The position numbers and the translations under genes were made by a program. The notes beneath the pieces were generated by a model, which saw only the letters and a program-made list of their open reading frames with translations, did no database searches and was not told the DNA's origin. This document shows, piece after piece, positions 26,401-39,000 of a stretch of 64,000 nucleotides of DNA. Location: the NCBI GenBank assembly GCA_025024175.1, contig QCXZ01000137.1, positions 19,840,001 to 19,904,000 of the forward strand, given 5' to 3'. Numbering within the stretch: the first letter of the stretch is position 1; each line of letters opens with the position of its first letter. Source of the stretch: Rhyzopertha dominica. Taxonomy: Eukaryota; Arthropoda; Insecta; Coleoptera; Bostrichidae.

Positions 26401-27340
26401 CCTTTTTGTCGATTATTTGAAAACGCTATTTTTCACAAAGTATCTATTAACAAACCATTAAAAGAAACATTAGAAAGATAAAAGAAAGGAATATAAATCC
26501 TCAAAAGATTGCTTGGTTGTCATTTAAATAAAACAAAAAATACGCTGCCGTGGAAGTTTTCTGTGATCTAGTGTAGGTTTTTTCACTTCACTGTATGAAC
26601 TGTACTTCTTTTTGTAAATCATTCGCCATCTTAGTGNATAGTGTTAAGCTCAGAATCTTCCTTGTCTCAATTATTCCACAATTATAATTGATATAGACTT
26701 TTCATACTTATCTGTAGATTTTATATGTTACTTATCACTCCTCTTGGGATATTATCAATTTTCTGTTTGTAGCTATGCGAAAACCGACATAATAAGCTGG
26801 AATCTACAAGATTAGCTCTTAGTACGTGCTTTTACTATTTAGGCTATTTACCTGTGTGATAGGTAACATTTATAGACAAAGTGTTTAGTTCGAAATTCTG
26901 AATATTTTTGAAAATGCAAGAAAATGGCGAATTTGGTTTACTGTTAATAATGTCTCAGGGCCACCTAAAAGGTAATAAGGAACACCACCATTTATTGACA
27001 TAAATTTGTGCAATCATTTGACTTAAAATTAGTTTTTCCTTTTATTTTATAAAAACTTAAACTTATATAGTTTAGCAAAATAAGCTTATTGTAAATATTA
27101 ATAATAATCAATAAATAGAGTTTGCAATGAAGCATTTAAGAAGATCAATACAGGAACGGATGTAGAGTGTACTTATACAAAATTCATAAATTAACCTGAA
27201 TGCTCTTTAGCGGTTTCAGTTAGTAGTCACGACCTGAACAGCTTGTTTTGCATATTTGTTTAATTACATATTACCATTAATGTACTATTGCAGTTGCATA
27301 TCGTATAAATCTAACTAGGGCATGTGTTTAAAGAGGATAG
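20472..27340. other. No gene recognised; probably intergenic or intronic
   Basis: Nearly 7 kb of AT-rich DNA without a credible coding frame. Small landmarks are a perfect hairpin at 21072-21096 (arms GTTGTCTGAAT and ATTCAGACAAC, 3-base loop) embedded among GTGTTAG repeats, and a GC-richer block at 22740-23100. Sequence around 25060-25130 resembles old repeat DNA but could not be classified. Confidence 0.5.
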
Positions 27341-28778
27341 TCTGAGCGAACCTCATCCAACCTTGGCTTGACTTGTTTTTGTCACGAACACGATCTCCTC
27401 GAACTTGGACGCAGTCCAGCTATTGCAACAAAACCGAAGTACAGCCGAATTCTTTACGGCACAGTTCCACCGTTCAACGATAAATTTTTATTATACCTCG
27501 CAATGACGCCAACGACCGACGTGGCCGACATCATAAGATTGCAACTGAGGAAGCCCAAAAGCTGGAACTGGCAGTTAACTACGTCGAAGTCATCCCCTCA
27601 CATCGCGTTGCCTATGATACAGCTTTATAATTCTAAGGGGAAGTTACTCGTCGAAGCCCAGGACAACGGAAAGCTGCAGAACAGCTGGAGCAGCACAGAT
27701 GTGGCTTCAAGTATGAAAAATGAACCTCGTCGTGTTCAAAGGTGCCGAAGTGACAATTTGCAAACGCATCTAAATCCAACAACGAACAAAAAAGGATCAG
27801 TCGACCGAAAGGTTAAATCTAAGGAGAAACCAGTAGAAGGTTCTGCTAGCTCTGCCAGTGCTAAAATTCTCAGCCATCTCCAAAAGTCTAGAAGTGATGT
27901 TTTGGATATCAAACTGGAGAAGGCTCGTAAAACTCTTGAGGAAATTTTGCAGAAACGAGCTACTCTTCCTGCCACCCCTTACAAGAACCGAAATGGGAAA
28001 CTGTTTAGGAAATCGTTTAGATCGAGCCAGGAGAGTTTAAAAAGGGCAATCGCTGACGGTTACAGCAATTTCATAACATCTGCCTTGGCCGATGAACCAG
28101 CTCCTACCACGAATAGACGAAACCGAAACTATGGAAGATCGAAAACAGAAACAGTTATTCAATCAGATAATCACCAGAATATAGATATTACTACTCAGAA
28201 GCACAAGAAATACAGAACCAGAACTAGCAGTGCTGGCACCTTAGTCATCAGCGACGAAAGCTTTCGTAATCCGCGACACAGAAGAAGGCATACAATTCAA
28301 GAAGAACAAGCCGAGAATGCCGAAAACAAGCAGGAATTCCTTACAAATGCGATTAANAAGGCCAGGCTTAGACAAATAAGTGACCCGACCTTTAAAAGCT
28401 CAGATAAGCTTAAGCAAACGCTTAAACATTTTCCTAACCGTGACAATTTATGCAAGGAGGTGCTGACCAGAAGATTATCAAAGGAGCTCTTTTATTCTCC
28501 AAGTGAAACGTGTTTATTTAATGAAGTAGTGGATGAGAGCAATGAGAAGAATTTCGACGACAACTACAACTATATAGTGCAGGAGCCGATAACACCGAGC
28601 AGCGAAGATCATAGTCGGAAGAACAGCGGTCCTATTGCGTTACCTTCCGAGCACGTGAAGCGAACGAAGTTGAAGAGGCAGAAGAGTTTGGAGTCTCCGC
28701 AGAAAAGTTTTGATTCTCAGCTCTCCGGAAATGAAAGCGAACGGCTCATCCAAAAGGGAAACGACTATGCAGCAAAAG
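27341..28778 (+). CDS. Large coding exon of an unidentified host protein, disordered and basic
   Basis: An open frame of about 480 codons has real protein composition and ends at AAAAG|GTAAGA, a canonical splice donor (GT at 28779-28780, phase 1). Reading past the donor adds only 18 odd residues, supporting splicing. The 5' edge is unsettled: an in-frame TAG precedes 27341 and no ATG lies near it, so an acceptor is used at 27341 or between about 27410 and 27420. The first in-frame ATG is 27503. The N-terminal 90 residues look folded, with a short β-grasp-like or Ras-association-like pattern (weak guess). The rest is Ser/Lys/Arg-rich with several basic phospho-site-like motifs (RRRHTIQEE, KRQKSLESP) and a predicted helix near residues 180-205, and is probably disordered. 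One ambiguous base at 28357 hides one residue. I do not recognise the gene. Confidence 0.8.
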
Positions 28779-31640
28779 GTAAGAAAACTTTTGTAATTCC
28801 AGTTTACTTACTAATTTACAAGTGTGTTTTAAGATGAATCTTCTTCCATGCAAGCTATGTGTGAATTTTTAGTTTTAGGGCTTTGAAGTTATTATAGTTA
28901 TCTCAAATCCGAAGTGTGGCCTATGATTTAGCTGAACAACGTATAGATTGTGGTCTAATGCTAATGCTATATTGCATTGGTTTGCACAGTTAGATACAGT
29001 CTGTACTTCTTCCTCGATGTTTTTAATTACTGGTATTAAGAAAAAAATAAATAAACCACGCCTTTACGATTTTAGCAGAAAACTAGTTGTTCCCATCATT
29101 TTTGCTTCTATCAAAATTTTTATTCATTCATACTCATTTCATTTCCAACACGTTGGTTTGTATTTTTGTATCTTCTAAATTCAAGATTTCATTTTCGTAT
29201 TTATAGAGTGACAAACTTTCTATCTTGCATTCTACAGATTTCCTTCATGCCGTGTTCGCTTGGAAATAGTGAAAGTATAGGTATACTTAAAACGTTGTAT
29301 TATATGTTGAGATGATTTAGTCGTTTATTTTAAAATCAGTTATTATGATGCCATGCTTTTATTACTAAATAAGCAAGTGATATAATATATTTCATCTTTA
29401 TACGTGACAGTTTACGTTATTTTCTTGCATTAGGTAACGTCACCTTTTTCACTACTCTCTTGTTACAGGTATTATGGGTGACTCTATATTCCCCAAGCAA
29501 GTTCTCTTGCACTGCTTGTATATCAGAAATTTCATCCTGAATATTGTTAACGATTGTTTTGTTTTCTAGAGATCTTTCCACATAACCTTCTGCTACATTA
29601 CTGAATTTTCCACCGCTGTGTTATTAAATTGTACGGAATATCTGCTCTCGAATCTACCGGAAAAGATACCGACGAGCGACTCAAACAGTGCCGGGTGTAT
29701 ACATTAGTGTTTGGTAGTCTAAGGTATTAAACCCGTATTATATGAAATTACGGAATTATCATAAAAATCACAAAAAAAAACTGTAGATATATATTTAATT
29801 TTCTACCCAGAATTCCTATTTTGTGTAATACTTATTTACGTTACTAGTTTAACTAACTTAACACGGTGATTTTTCTTAGTTTAGTAATATCATTTGATGG
29901 ATTGACAAACTTCATCTTATTTGAAAGAGCTATTTCTAAAAACTGTACGAACATAATTGCCATTTCCTTCAAAACAACTAGTACGTATCAGCTTGCATTT
30001 TTTGCGACGGTAGTATTTTCAGTTTTTTCTGTAACGGAAGCTTTCACAAAAACCTGTAAAATCGAAGTTTGAAGATTCAACATACTCGGACACTAAAAAA
30101 ACAAAAATGTAATATAGACTTAAATCGATTGTAAAACGTTTTTCTCAGTATATATTTCTAAAAAGGCTGACGAAGTAAGGTATTGTTGTTCGGCTAAAAA
30201 AACCTTTTCAACCAATCATTGGCAATATGCTGCTCTAAAATATTCAGGGTGTATTAATATCATGTCCGAATATACATGGCTATATATTTACTGGTTTTAA
30301 ACGTGTTTACTTTTCATTATAATTGGACGGATTCCAAATAATTTATTTTTAACCCAAAATTGTAAATTGAACTACTGGACATACCTTGGGATCCATGTTG
30401 CTTTCTTCTATTTCAACCAATTTAAATAATTGTACTCAGATGGGAATTATGAATACGTGAACTCATAGTAGTATTTCTGTACATTGCTGTAATGACACTT
30501 ATGCTTTACAGCACATTATCGCTTTCACTTATGCTTCAAATTGTCCATATGAATAAATTTTCCGATACGTGAACAGTTTTAGGCCAGCTCCCTTTTCGCT
30601 GAGTCTAAAATATTAATCGGCCAAATATTTAAAATAGTGTATAAATAATTGTACGCGAGAATACGAAGGCGAAGCCCACGGTGCCATGTAAATAATTATT
30701 TCGTTTCAGTATCCTAATGGAGAAAAAAACATTTTTTTTTGAGAAAAACGCTTGTCCAATGCATAGGCAATCCATAGGCAGCATAGTCATGCATGTTATG
30801 GAGAATACAACTTTAGTAAATCTTAGAATCGTTTTTTCTCAGAAATAGTGTATCTTAGACATTTGCATGATCTACAATTCTCGTTTGAACTTAACCGCTT
30901 CGCTAAAAAATAAACAAAACTCACTTTTGCGAACTTTGACCTTTCAAAAAATTTATGGGATCGATGGGGACTTTTCGTAATTTCATTGTATTGGTATGCT
31001 TAATGTTCATGTAAATATTTATGCAAGGGTACCCCTATTTTTCTGGCTAACTTGACCCATGCAGTAGGTTAAACAGCGGAACTAATGAAAATATCACAAA
31101 AGAAATTTAAAGGTAAGCATATGGTCAAAGCAACTAAATATGTGTACTTTACCTTGCGAAAAATATCAAGGTGAATACATATTTGGTGCAGATGTTTAGA
31201 ATGACGTAGTTTCGCAGCAAGATGTAGATCTAGCTTGTCCATCAACTAAACCAAAAATTAATAGATTTTCTAATCAGTTTTAAGTAAATAACCTGGAGTA
31301 TCTATATTTTGGAAATTATCGGTTCGAGGGAAAAATTGTACAAAACTTAAATACCTAATGACGTAATTTGCACATGAAGCAAGATATTCTCGGATTTATA
31401 AGTGGACAAGTCACAATATTGAAAACCAGTAGCGGCTGCTGGCATTTTTATCTGAGTGAGGGCGCTGATTGAATAATACAAAAAGTATTCCTATTTTAAA
31501 TACTTTTCCTCTTATTTCTTAGAAATGTCCAGTTATCCACCTTATCAAAAACCCAGGTGTTTGAATGGTGCCTCTCATGTAACGTCTGAAGACTTCAACA
31601 ACACGACGTTATTCTTGTCAATAGGAGAACTTTCATCATT
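28779..31640. other. Probable intron following the exon; no other feature
   Basis: It starts with the splice donor of the 27.3-kb exon and is AT-rich without coding frames. A GC-richer repeat-like segment near 30640-31060 has no identified partner here. I could not locate the next exon. Confidence 0.5.
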
Positions 31641-31643
31641 GAA

Positions 31644-31960
31644 ATGTCACAAACATTGCAAATGTTAGTAGCTTTGAGGAAATCAACATTACCATCTGCA
31701 TTCCCGAAAGGTTTTGAAAAGGTTCGAAGTCTGCCGGGTTTCTCAGGCGATACGAAGATGCCAAGATACCAATTGCGAGATACCTGGGTTCACCATTTTA
31801 CATCAGAAACAAAAAGATTAATGGCACCAGTTACAGTCCACAAAACCCTAAAAAAACGACGGCCGTGCCTTCAGTCGGAAAAGTAACGTTTACCGTCTTT
31901 TATATATTTTTACATAAGCGTGTTCTCTTCATTGTTTTCTTAGGTACCAATAATGGGTGT
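31644..31960 (+). pseudogene. Mariner-family transposase fragment
   Basis: An 80-codon open frame contains RDTWVHHFTSETKR, which matches the mariner block around the second catalytic Asp (usually GDETWVHHY.PE.K). Here the Asp is preceded by Arg rather than the usual Gly, and the expected Glu is absent. After the stop at 31884, a VTFTVF-like stretch in a nearby frame fits the next mariner block. No inverted terminal repeats were found. The fragment covers only the middle of the transposase and is dead. Confidence 0.55.
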
Positions 31961-32679
31961 TTTTGTCTTGCTCGCTCAAAACTTTAGTTTACATTTCCTT
32001 CGAAATAGAAACGGTTCAGTTACGTAATTATGCTACAGCTGGACCACTGAAAAAGGCATTGGGTCTTAAAACTTCAAGGCGGTAATGATATTGCTGAATT
32101 TGGGATTAACTAAAAACGTTCCACAAGAGAAGCTACCACGACTATAGCGAGAGGGAGAATATGTAAGAAAATAGTGAAAAAAGCACATAGTGATTGCAGT
32201 TAATTGAATAAAAAATTACAGCAAAATTCTGGTTTATATTCAAAACTTCTTAGTATTTCTTGGTTTGTTAACACTCATAAGCTATCTGTCCATATAACGT
32301 AGACAAGTTGAAACTGTTAAAGAGAAACACATTTATATATTATTTTTCTGCTATCCAACAGTTATTCAGGATTTGCTTGACATGCAGTGACATCTAAGGC
32401 AAATTTAGTATTTTCTCTAAAGACCTTTTTCGTTGAAGAGGATTTCGAGTAAAAATTGCCATTTTTATGATTTTTTTCGGATCCTCCATATTTATAATTT
32501 GGCATATTTATTGGGATTTTAAATAATCCTCAACTAACGAAGTTATTTCACTAGATCTTCATTAAGCAAAATCGAGCCGTTACATGAATTAAAGTTAAAA
32601 AAGGATAAAAGACGAAGATTTTTAGCACCATGAATTTGAAAAGCGACTAAAAGCGTGTCACTCAATTATTTCTTTCGCT

Positions 32680-33180
32680 CCAAGATTCCGGTCCCAATAA
32701 ATCGCTCGTTATATCTTAAAACGAAACTGTATAAATTCTAATAATCCAGCCCAGAACTTCGGGGAGTAATTAAAATTTCAATAATACCGAGCCGGCTTTC
32801 AGCTCCCCGTGCTGCACCCCCTCGCGACTGCTTTCATCAGCACGTGTATCGCCCGGGGCGAATTTTTGCTAAAGCGCAAGAGCTTTTTTGTCGGCTCGCT
32901 TACACACGAAGAAAAACCGTAGGCGAATTTTTCACTTTAGCACCCGGCGACATCGTTTGTCGCCCTTTAAAATTCAAATTAGATAAACAGCTTCGCAACC
33001 GAGCAAAGAGGGAATAAAAAATGACCCAGCTGATCTTAAGTACCGGGGCTGAAACCTTCGCTTGTGATGTTGCAGAAGCTCTTAATCAGCTCGCTAATAT
33101 CTTATGGATGCTCATTTATTGGCTTCTGCGAAGCTTGATTGAGCGGGTGCAGGATTAAAAGCAGACTAAAAATTTGAAAA
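32680..33180. promoter_or_regulatory. GC-richer block, candidate conserved non-coding element
   Basis: Within AT-rich flanks this block has many CpG and GC runs and scattered TAAT cores, for example around TAATTAAAATT at 32767, with no sustained coding frame on either strand. Such blocks are often conserved regulatory DNA in introns of developmental genes. This is an inference from composition and context only. Confidence 0.3.
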
Positions 33181-34100
33181 AAAATCTTGTTTAGGTAAAT
33201 CGAAATATGAAATCTTATGGCGGCGGTAATCGAGAAAATAATGCCTTGTTTGTCTCAACCACATCTGAACTTAGCCAAGATACGATTTTAAATCTGTCGA
33301 GTAAAATTCATGGATACCTAATTTCGTCCGTAATGATGTTTCCAATTTGCAGGTAAACGAATTTCTTCAAAACAGAATATAAAAAATACAACATACTTTC
33401 TCATGAAGTAGGTTGAACAAGGATATGGCATAATGAAAGCCAGCGGTTCTGAAACTGTGGGGCGCGCCTTAAGAGAGGCATTTACTTGGAGCGATCGGGC
33501 AAAATGTAAACTATGCAACCCGTGTTACCAGCGGGATATGAGACGTAAGAGGGTAGCCGATAGGTTGAAATCACGCAAAGATCAGACGGGCTAAACTAAT
33601 AATCGGAAAATTGCTGACTAGCGTGTGCATAAAAAAGTAAGCATGATATTAGTAACATACTATGATATTATACCAGGTTATTCAAAATATGGAATAACCC
33701 ATTTATTTCTGAAATATGAACTATATAACATTTCATTCTAACTACATGTCGACTATGATTTCTGGAGGAACTTTTATAATAATTTTCATTCCGCCTCCCC
33801 ATTGCTTCGGCAGACAGTAAACTAATGTGAGAGCTTTTAACATTAAACTTGTTACGTGTATTTAGATATACAATCTTAGAAATCCAGTCATATCGGAATA
33901 AATCGTATACCGCTCGATCATTCCCGATAGGTTTGTATCTTAGCCTCACTGTTCTCTCGATACCACGCGACGGACCTGGTGGGGATGGGCATCCGCATTC
34001 CGCTCTCTTGACGGACTCGTGCGAAAGGGTTTGCGGTTTTAGATTTTTTGAATGTTTTTACTTATTTGTCGTGCTCATGTTTTTGGTAGTGTACAAAGTA

Positions 34101-34228
34101 ATATGTAGCTACAACGTGGAGTTCGAATTTCTCGTTTATATGCCTTAGTTTTTGAGAAATAGCTCGCCAACAATACACATTTTTAGACAAAGTCAGAAAA
34201 AACTCGAACTCTACGTTGTAGCTACATC
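34101..34228. repeat. 24-bp inverted repeat with 77-bp spacer
   Basis: ATGTAGCTACAACGT followed by GGAGTTCGA (34103-34126) recurs in inverted orientation at 34204-34227 with one mismatch. The arms also contain the palindromic core TGTAGCTACA. It could be a hairpin in RNA or the remnant of a small element; flanking sequence shows no duplication. Confidence 0.7.
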
Positions 34229-34439
34229 TTTTGTCATTGCCATGTCGAAATTTCACTTCGAAAAAGTTTCGAATAACTCGGTAAAATGTAAAACGGTAGG
34301 TGCTTAAAATGACCCGCTTCGCTCTAGGTAAACGCCCCTCTTAACCTAATAGTGGCAAAGATATGAACAAAATGAGTAGAAGAATGACAACAGATTTCGT
34401 TATTGAAATTGTATTTCTTTTTCTGTTTCTTGTTGTTTT

Positions 34440-34945
34440 AGAATATCCTTGTATTCTCTTCTATTACCGACTATTTATATTGCTTTTCTTGTGATAACGA
34501 GCTCCAGCTGTCCCGTCATCTTTTTGGTGGTCTACCTGGTGGACGCTGTCCCGTTGGCTCTAATGCGATACGAGCTGTTCTCTTTGTATCTTACTCTTTA
34601 CATATTCGTATCAAGAATGTCTTTTTTTGTCCACCTCACCGAATTACGTCTTTAACTTCCCAAATTTGCCGTATGGTATCTTTTCTTACTTGTTCCCTTA
34701 CGGTCTGCTATTGCTATTAACGTCTTCATATCGCCGCTCTAAGTATCGTGTTTGTTTTATTGGTATCTCCTCTGGTTTCCATTCCATATACGAGAATGGG
34801 TCTGCCTTGTTTACCTGGCTTGTTAAGTCTTTTACTGAATCTTGAAAACGATACGTTTACACACAGATATATTATTTCCGTAACCTGTCTAATGAGTTTG
34901 TTTTCTATAACCAGCTTACATCTAACTGGCATCCTAGTAAGAGTC
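34440..34945 (-). pseudogene. LINE relic, reverse-transcriptase C-terminal part
   Basis: On the minus strand, starting just left of the foldback element, broken frames give CKLVIENKLIRQV, then RPILVYGMETRGDTNKT. Downstream comes RIALEPTGQRPPGRPPKR ending near 34500. These match, in order, the C-terminal region of insect LINE ORF2 proteins (typically YLGV..., ILTYGAETR..., GRP.KRW). Several stops separate the blocks. The upstream part of the LINE is missing: the 34951-36032 element begins six bases away, and I found no continuation on its far side. Confidence 0.8.
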
Positions 34946-34950
34946 ATGTA

Positions 34951-36032
34951 CAGGGTGTCCCATTTTCGTTGTAATTGTAGGGTATCTCTGTAACTAGAGT
35001 TCAGCTGTACCGTCGCCATTTTAGTATCGTCTTTTGTTTTAAAGCCATAGCCAACTTTTGAAAAATGTAGCATTTCTTCAGTTCTCAATATCTCAATTGG
35101 CTATTTGGACACAAAAAAACTGTAGATAAATTTTTTATAAATGTTTTTATTCTTAATCCAGTGGCGTACTCAGAATTTTTGAGACATAACACAAACTTGC
35201 ATTTTTTAAATGGAAACCATAGTTGACTTTGCTATGGTGGAAAAGAACTATTTTTTCTGATTTAGAAAATGTATACATTGTTAGGTTTATCTTTACTAAT
35301 TTTGGTATTATTCCAATTTTTGTAATAATTTAATGAGATTTTACGTTTTTCGTCNACATGGATGTAAATATTTGATGATAAACAATGCATAGGTACATAT
35401 CTCCAAATAAACAATGATTTTCATTAGTTACATGGCCTCCTAGATTATAGATAAAAAATGCATGAGCACTCTTAGGAGTCTTATGTATGTATTCAAATAT
35501 ACATATATTATTTTTACAGGATTAAAATTTTTACTTAATAATATAAATTATGTCGTATGTTTTCTTATTCCATAGCATCCTGGATGTATGCGTAAAATAT
35601 GATTAAATTATTTTAAGAACATTGAATAATTCCAAAATTAGTAAAAATAAACCCATCAATATATACATTTTTTAATCAGAAAAATAGACCTTTTCAACCA
35701 TAGCAAAGCCAATTATGGTTTCCATTTAAAAAAAATGCAAGTTTGTCTTATATCTCAAAAATGTGACCTAAAAAATTACGGGGTACGCCATCTATAAAAA
35801 ATGTCTTTACAGTTTTTTTGTATCTACATACCCAAGCGAGAAATTGAGAGCTGGAGAAATGTTACATTTTCCAAAAGTTGGCTATGGCTTTAAAACAAAA
35901 GACGATACAAAAATGGCGACGGTACAGCTGAACTCAGAGCAAAAAAGTAATACAGTAATGTCGAAATCGCAACTCTCTAACATTAATAGTTACCGAGATA
36001 CCCTACAATTACAACGAAAATGGGACACCCTG
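34951..36032. mobile_element. TA-flanked foldback element with arms of several hundred bp (family A, complete)
   Basis: The ends CAGGGTGTCCC and GGGACACCCTG are perfect inverted repeats flanked by TA on both sides (34949-34950 and 36033-36034), as expected for Tc1/mariner-type insertion. Homology between the halves extends inward for roughly 350-500 bp, including blocks GGCTATGGCTTTAAAACAAA and a GCAAACTTGCATTTTTT-like segment, around an AT-rich centre. The right arm carries about 55 bp missing from the left arm; the copy at 1-134 also has it. Peptide-like frames in both arms are side effects. It lacks a transposase and would depend on one supplied in trans. Confidence 0.85.
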
Positions 36033-36034
36033 TA

Positions 36035-39000
36035 CTTTGTTTTTTCAGTGTATTCAGACATGTTAAATAACAAAAAATGCTCTTGCTTTGGGGCACACAA
36101 TTAGGTTCATGTTTGAGATGGCAACTCTGAGTTCTTTTTCTTCTTGAGGTGTATTTCGGTAGTTAGATTTCAAAGCAACAAGAGCACAAGGATAAGACGT
36201 AGGAAAAATAACAAATTCCGAAGCGCTTTGGGGTTTATAAGGGAGTTGCACTTGAAGGTGCATTCCAGAAAGTTAAAAGTTTGGAAATAAAGGTAGGATT
36301 AAAGTCATAAGGTAATACCCACTGGAAACAGTTTGATAATCCCCGTCGTTTAAAATGTACCAGAAATAATTTACTCACAAAGCAGTGGGAACCTGTGAGC
36401 TATACGCAACTTAAAGGGTTTTCATGTAGTTCCAAATCAGACTCATACAATGTAACTTGCAAAGCCATCGCAAGTTTTCAGTGCTTCTGTTGCAGCCATA
36501 ATAATTGCAGTGGTGAGTCGTGATCATAGTGTTATCAGGGACACATGACTCGGGAAGGCAGTGACACCTATTTTGTTGTATTTTATTGATAAATTGTTTG
36601 GTAGTGTGATGGGGGTATCGGAGGCAAAAAAGTAAAATTATTACGGAAAATGACACCAGTGGAATATGTCCTCAGGAACGAATAAGAAATGAATGTTGAT
36701 GGCTTAAACTTCTGCGGTTACGGTTGAAATGTTTCGGCTTTTCATAATTTCCCATAAAAACATTAAATCATGATGCTTTTTGACCGATATCACCTGCATG
36801 GGGTTTAAAATACCAATCCCACGATTGTTAATTTCAGGTCCTATTAATAAGAGTGTTTTGATTAACAAATAATTTATATCTTAAAACCAGTTGTCATCTC
36901 CAGTGCCAACATATCTACTAGCCAAATGACAGCATCAAGCTATGGCAAACTCGTGCAGATAGTTCTTTGTAGGCTATATTGCAAAACTTTTGCAATGCCT
37001 GTTCAAATAATTTATTACATTAGGGTTTACGTTTAACGTATCGTATGATTCTTCTTTCCTGTTTAGCGTCTTCAAGTAGGAATACCGAGTGAATTAGGCA
37101 CTAAAGTTTTACTACCACACGATGGCTAGTGCATCTTAGCGCTTTACACCGTAACCCTGAGCGGACAGTCCATTCTCATGATGTAGGGAAATATCTTTGG
37201 TCCGCCAGTTTCACACTTAGCGGGCAAGTAGAAACACTGATGTTCTATTACATCATGATGTTTAGTGCTTTGTTAATGCTTCTTAGTGCTTCGTACCGGA
37301 ACCAATGTATTAAATATCGCAGACTGGCCACCTATATCCGCAGCTGTCGCGTCATGTGGAACCCGTCAACGAGATCGCGCTGAAGGCACTTGCTCTCACG
37401 TTCACTGTGAGAAGTTAATAGGCATTGATTAATTTACAGAATTGTGTAACCTGTTCAATAGTGTTTCTTCGACTTAGTTTTGGTGCAATGTAAATAAATG
37501 CAAAACCTTACTACTTAAAGTGGCCTCAACGCTTGCCGGAATTAAGAATAATTCACTACGCTGCATCGATTAAATTGGTTGCATTATGCAATCTAATACG
37601 CACCTGTAATTTTCTTTTACAGCTCGGTCATCTCCCGGCAATGAACTTTGCTCGTTAATCCCATCTTGGCCCATTATAATCCGCGACTATCGTAGAAACT
37701 CGCATCCCGTTGAGACGTTCTAATTCATTCCTGGGACCATTCAGACATCGCTGGCTCCACTAATCTAAATTAAGTTCACGACGGTACGTACTGGCCAACA
37801 AATTGCAACTGCGTCCCGGTTCCAGAGGGCGGCGCTGAGAAACAAATAACGCAGCTTAAATCCCAACACAAATAGCGTTGATCAACAAGATTAAGCGCAA
37901 CCGTTCCTACCCCGGAGACAAAACTGAAGTTCGCATTGCATTTGCTATAGTTTGGTAGAAGTTTACTTTTGGTTCATTATGACTGTTCGGGGTAATTGAG
38001 AAGATTAAGGTTAATCTGAAGTAGGTCAGCAAGAAATGTAATATCTAACGCAGACGAATCTTGTATTCTATATTAACCAAAGACTTGTTTAAAAAAAACA
38101 AGAGACTAAGAGAATCAAGAGTGGTTTTCTAAAAGTACTTGATTACAAATTGACAGTAGTGTATATTTTATATTGCTGTTTTTGGCGCGGACATCCTTAC
38201 GCGGCACTTTGGAGGACATTTCGTAATGATCGTTTGTCAGTCATCTAGCGGTGGTTTCGCGATCAAGGACTAAGTTGGTACTATCTATAAGTACAGAGAC
38301 TTACTTTGCCGATTGCCGGGTCATTTTGTGAATATTGGTATTGTTATCTAGAGATGTTTACGAACTACCAGTCAGAAAGTACGGGTACCTACATTCAATT
38401 GGAAAAGTCCAACGAAAAAATAGCCCATTGAAATAATTACTTGTAATGATTAATCTTTGTCATATTCATCTTAGCTCAAAGTTAACTACACCCTCTACCA
38501 CGTATTTAAGATAGATGTGACCACCTCAAACTTATGGGTGTATCAAAGGTAAAGCCACCTGGGACATTTTTAATATTTCATTCATACTATAAGGCAAGCC
38601 ATTATTGCAACACGTGGAGCCTATTCGCTACTCATCGAAGTAGTTTGAAGAAATGAAATACATGTTTTTTTATTTCCTCACATCTGCCGTAACGTGTCAT
38701 GAACTTATGTATAACTATAGTAAGGAAGGTGTCCCATATAGCATATAAAATATATGCTAATACGACAATTCAGCTATTCCATGTAGCATCTAAAATAAAC
38801 TGATTTAATACGGATCGTTTAAATAATAACGAACATTTATACAATATGTAGAAGAGGAAATTTAGTATTATAATTTACGTAGTAGTCATCAACAATTAAA
38901 AAGGAGATCATACTTACATATTTATCTCGCTGTAATCAAATTAGCAAGTAAACACAGTATTCATTTTAATTAGAATGAACCGCTCTGTGTAAATCCGATT

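Noticed and set aside
34726..36104. Peptide frames in the 35-kb element, similar to the one at 15-275
   Set aside because: They lie in the arms of a foldback element and are repeat-derived.
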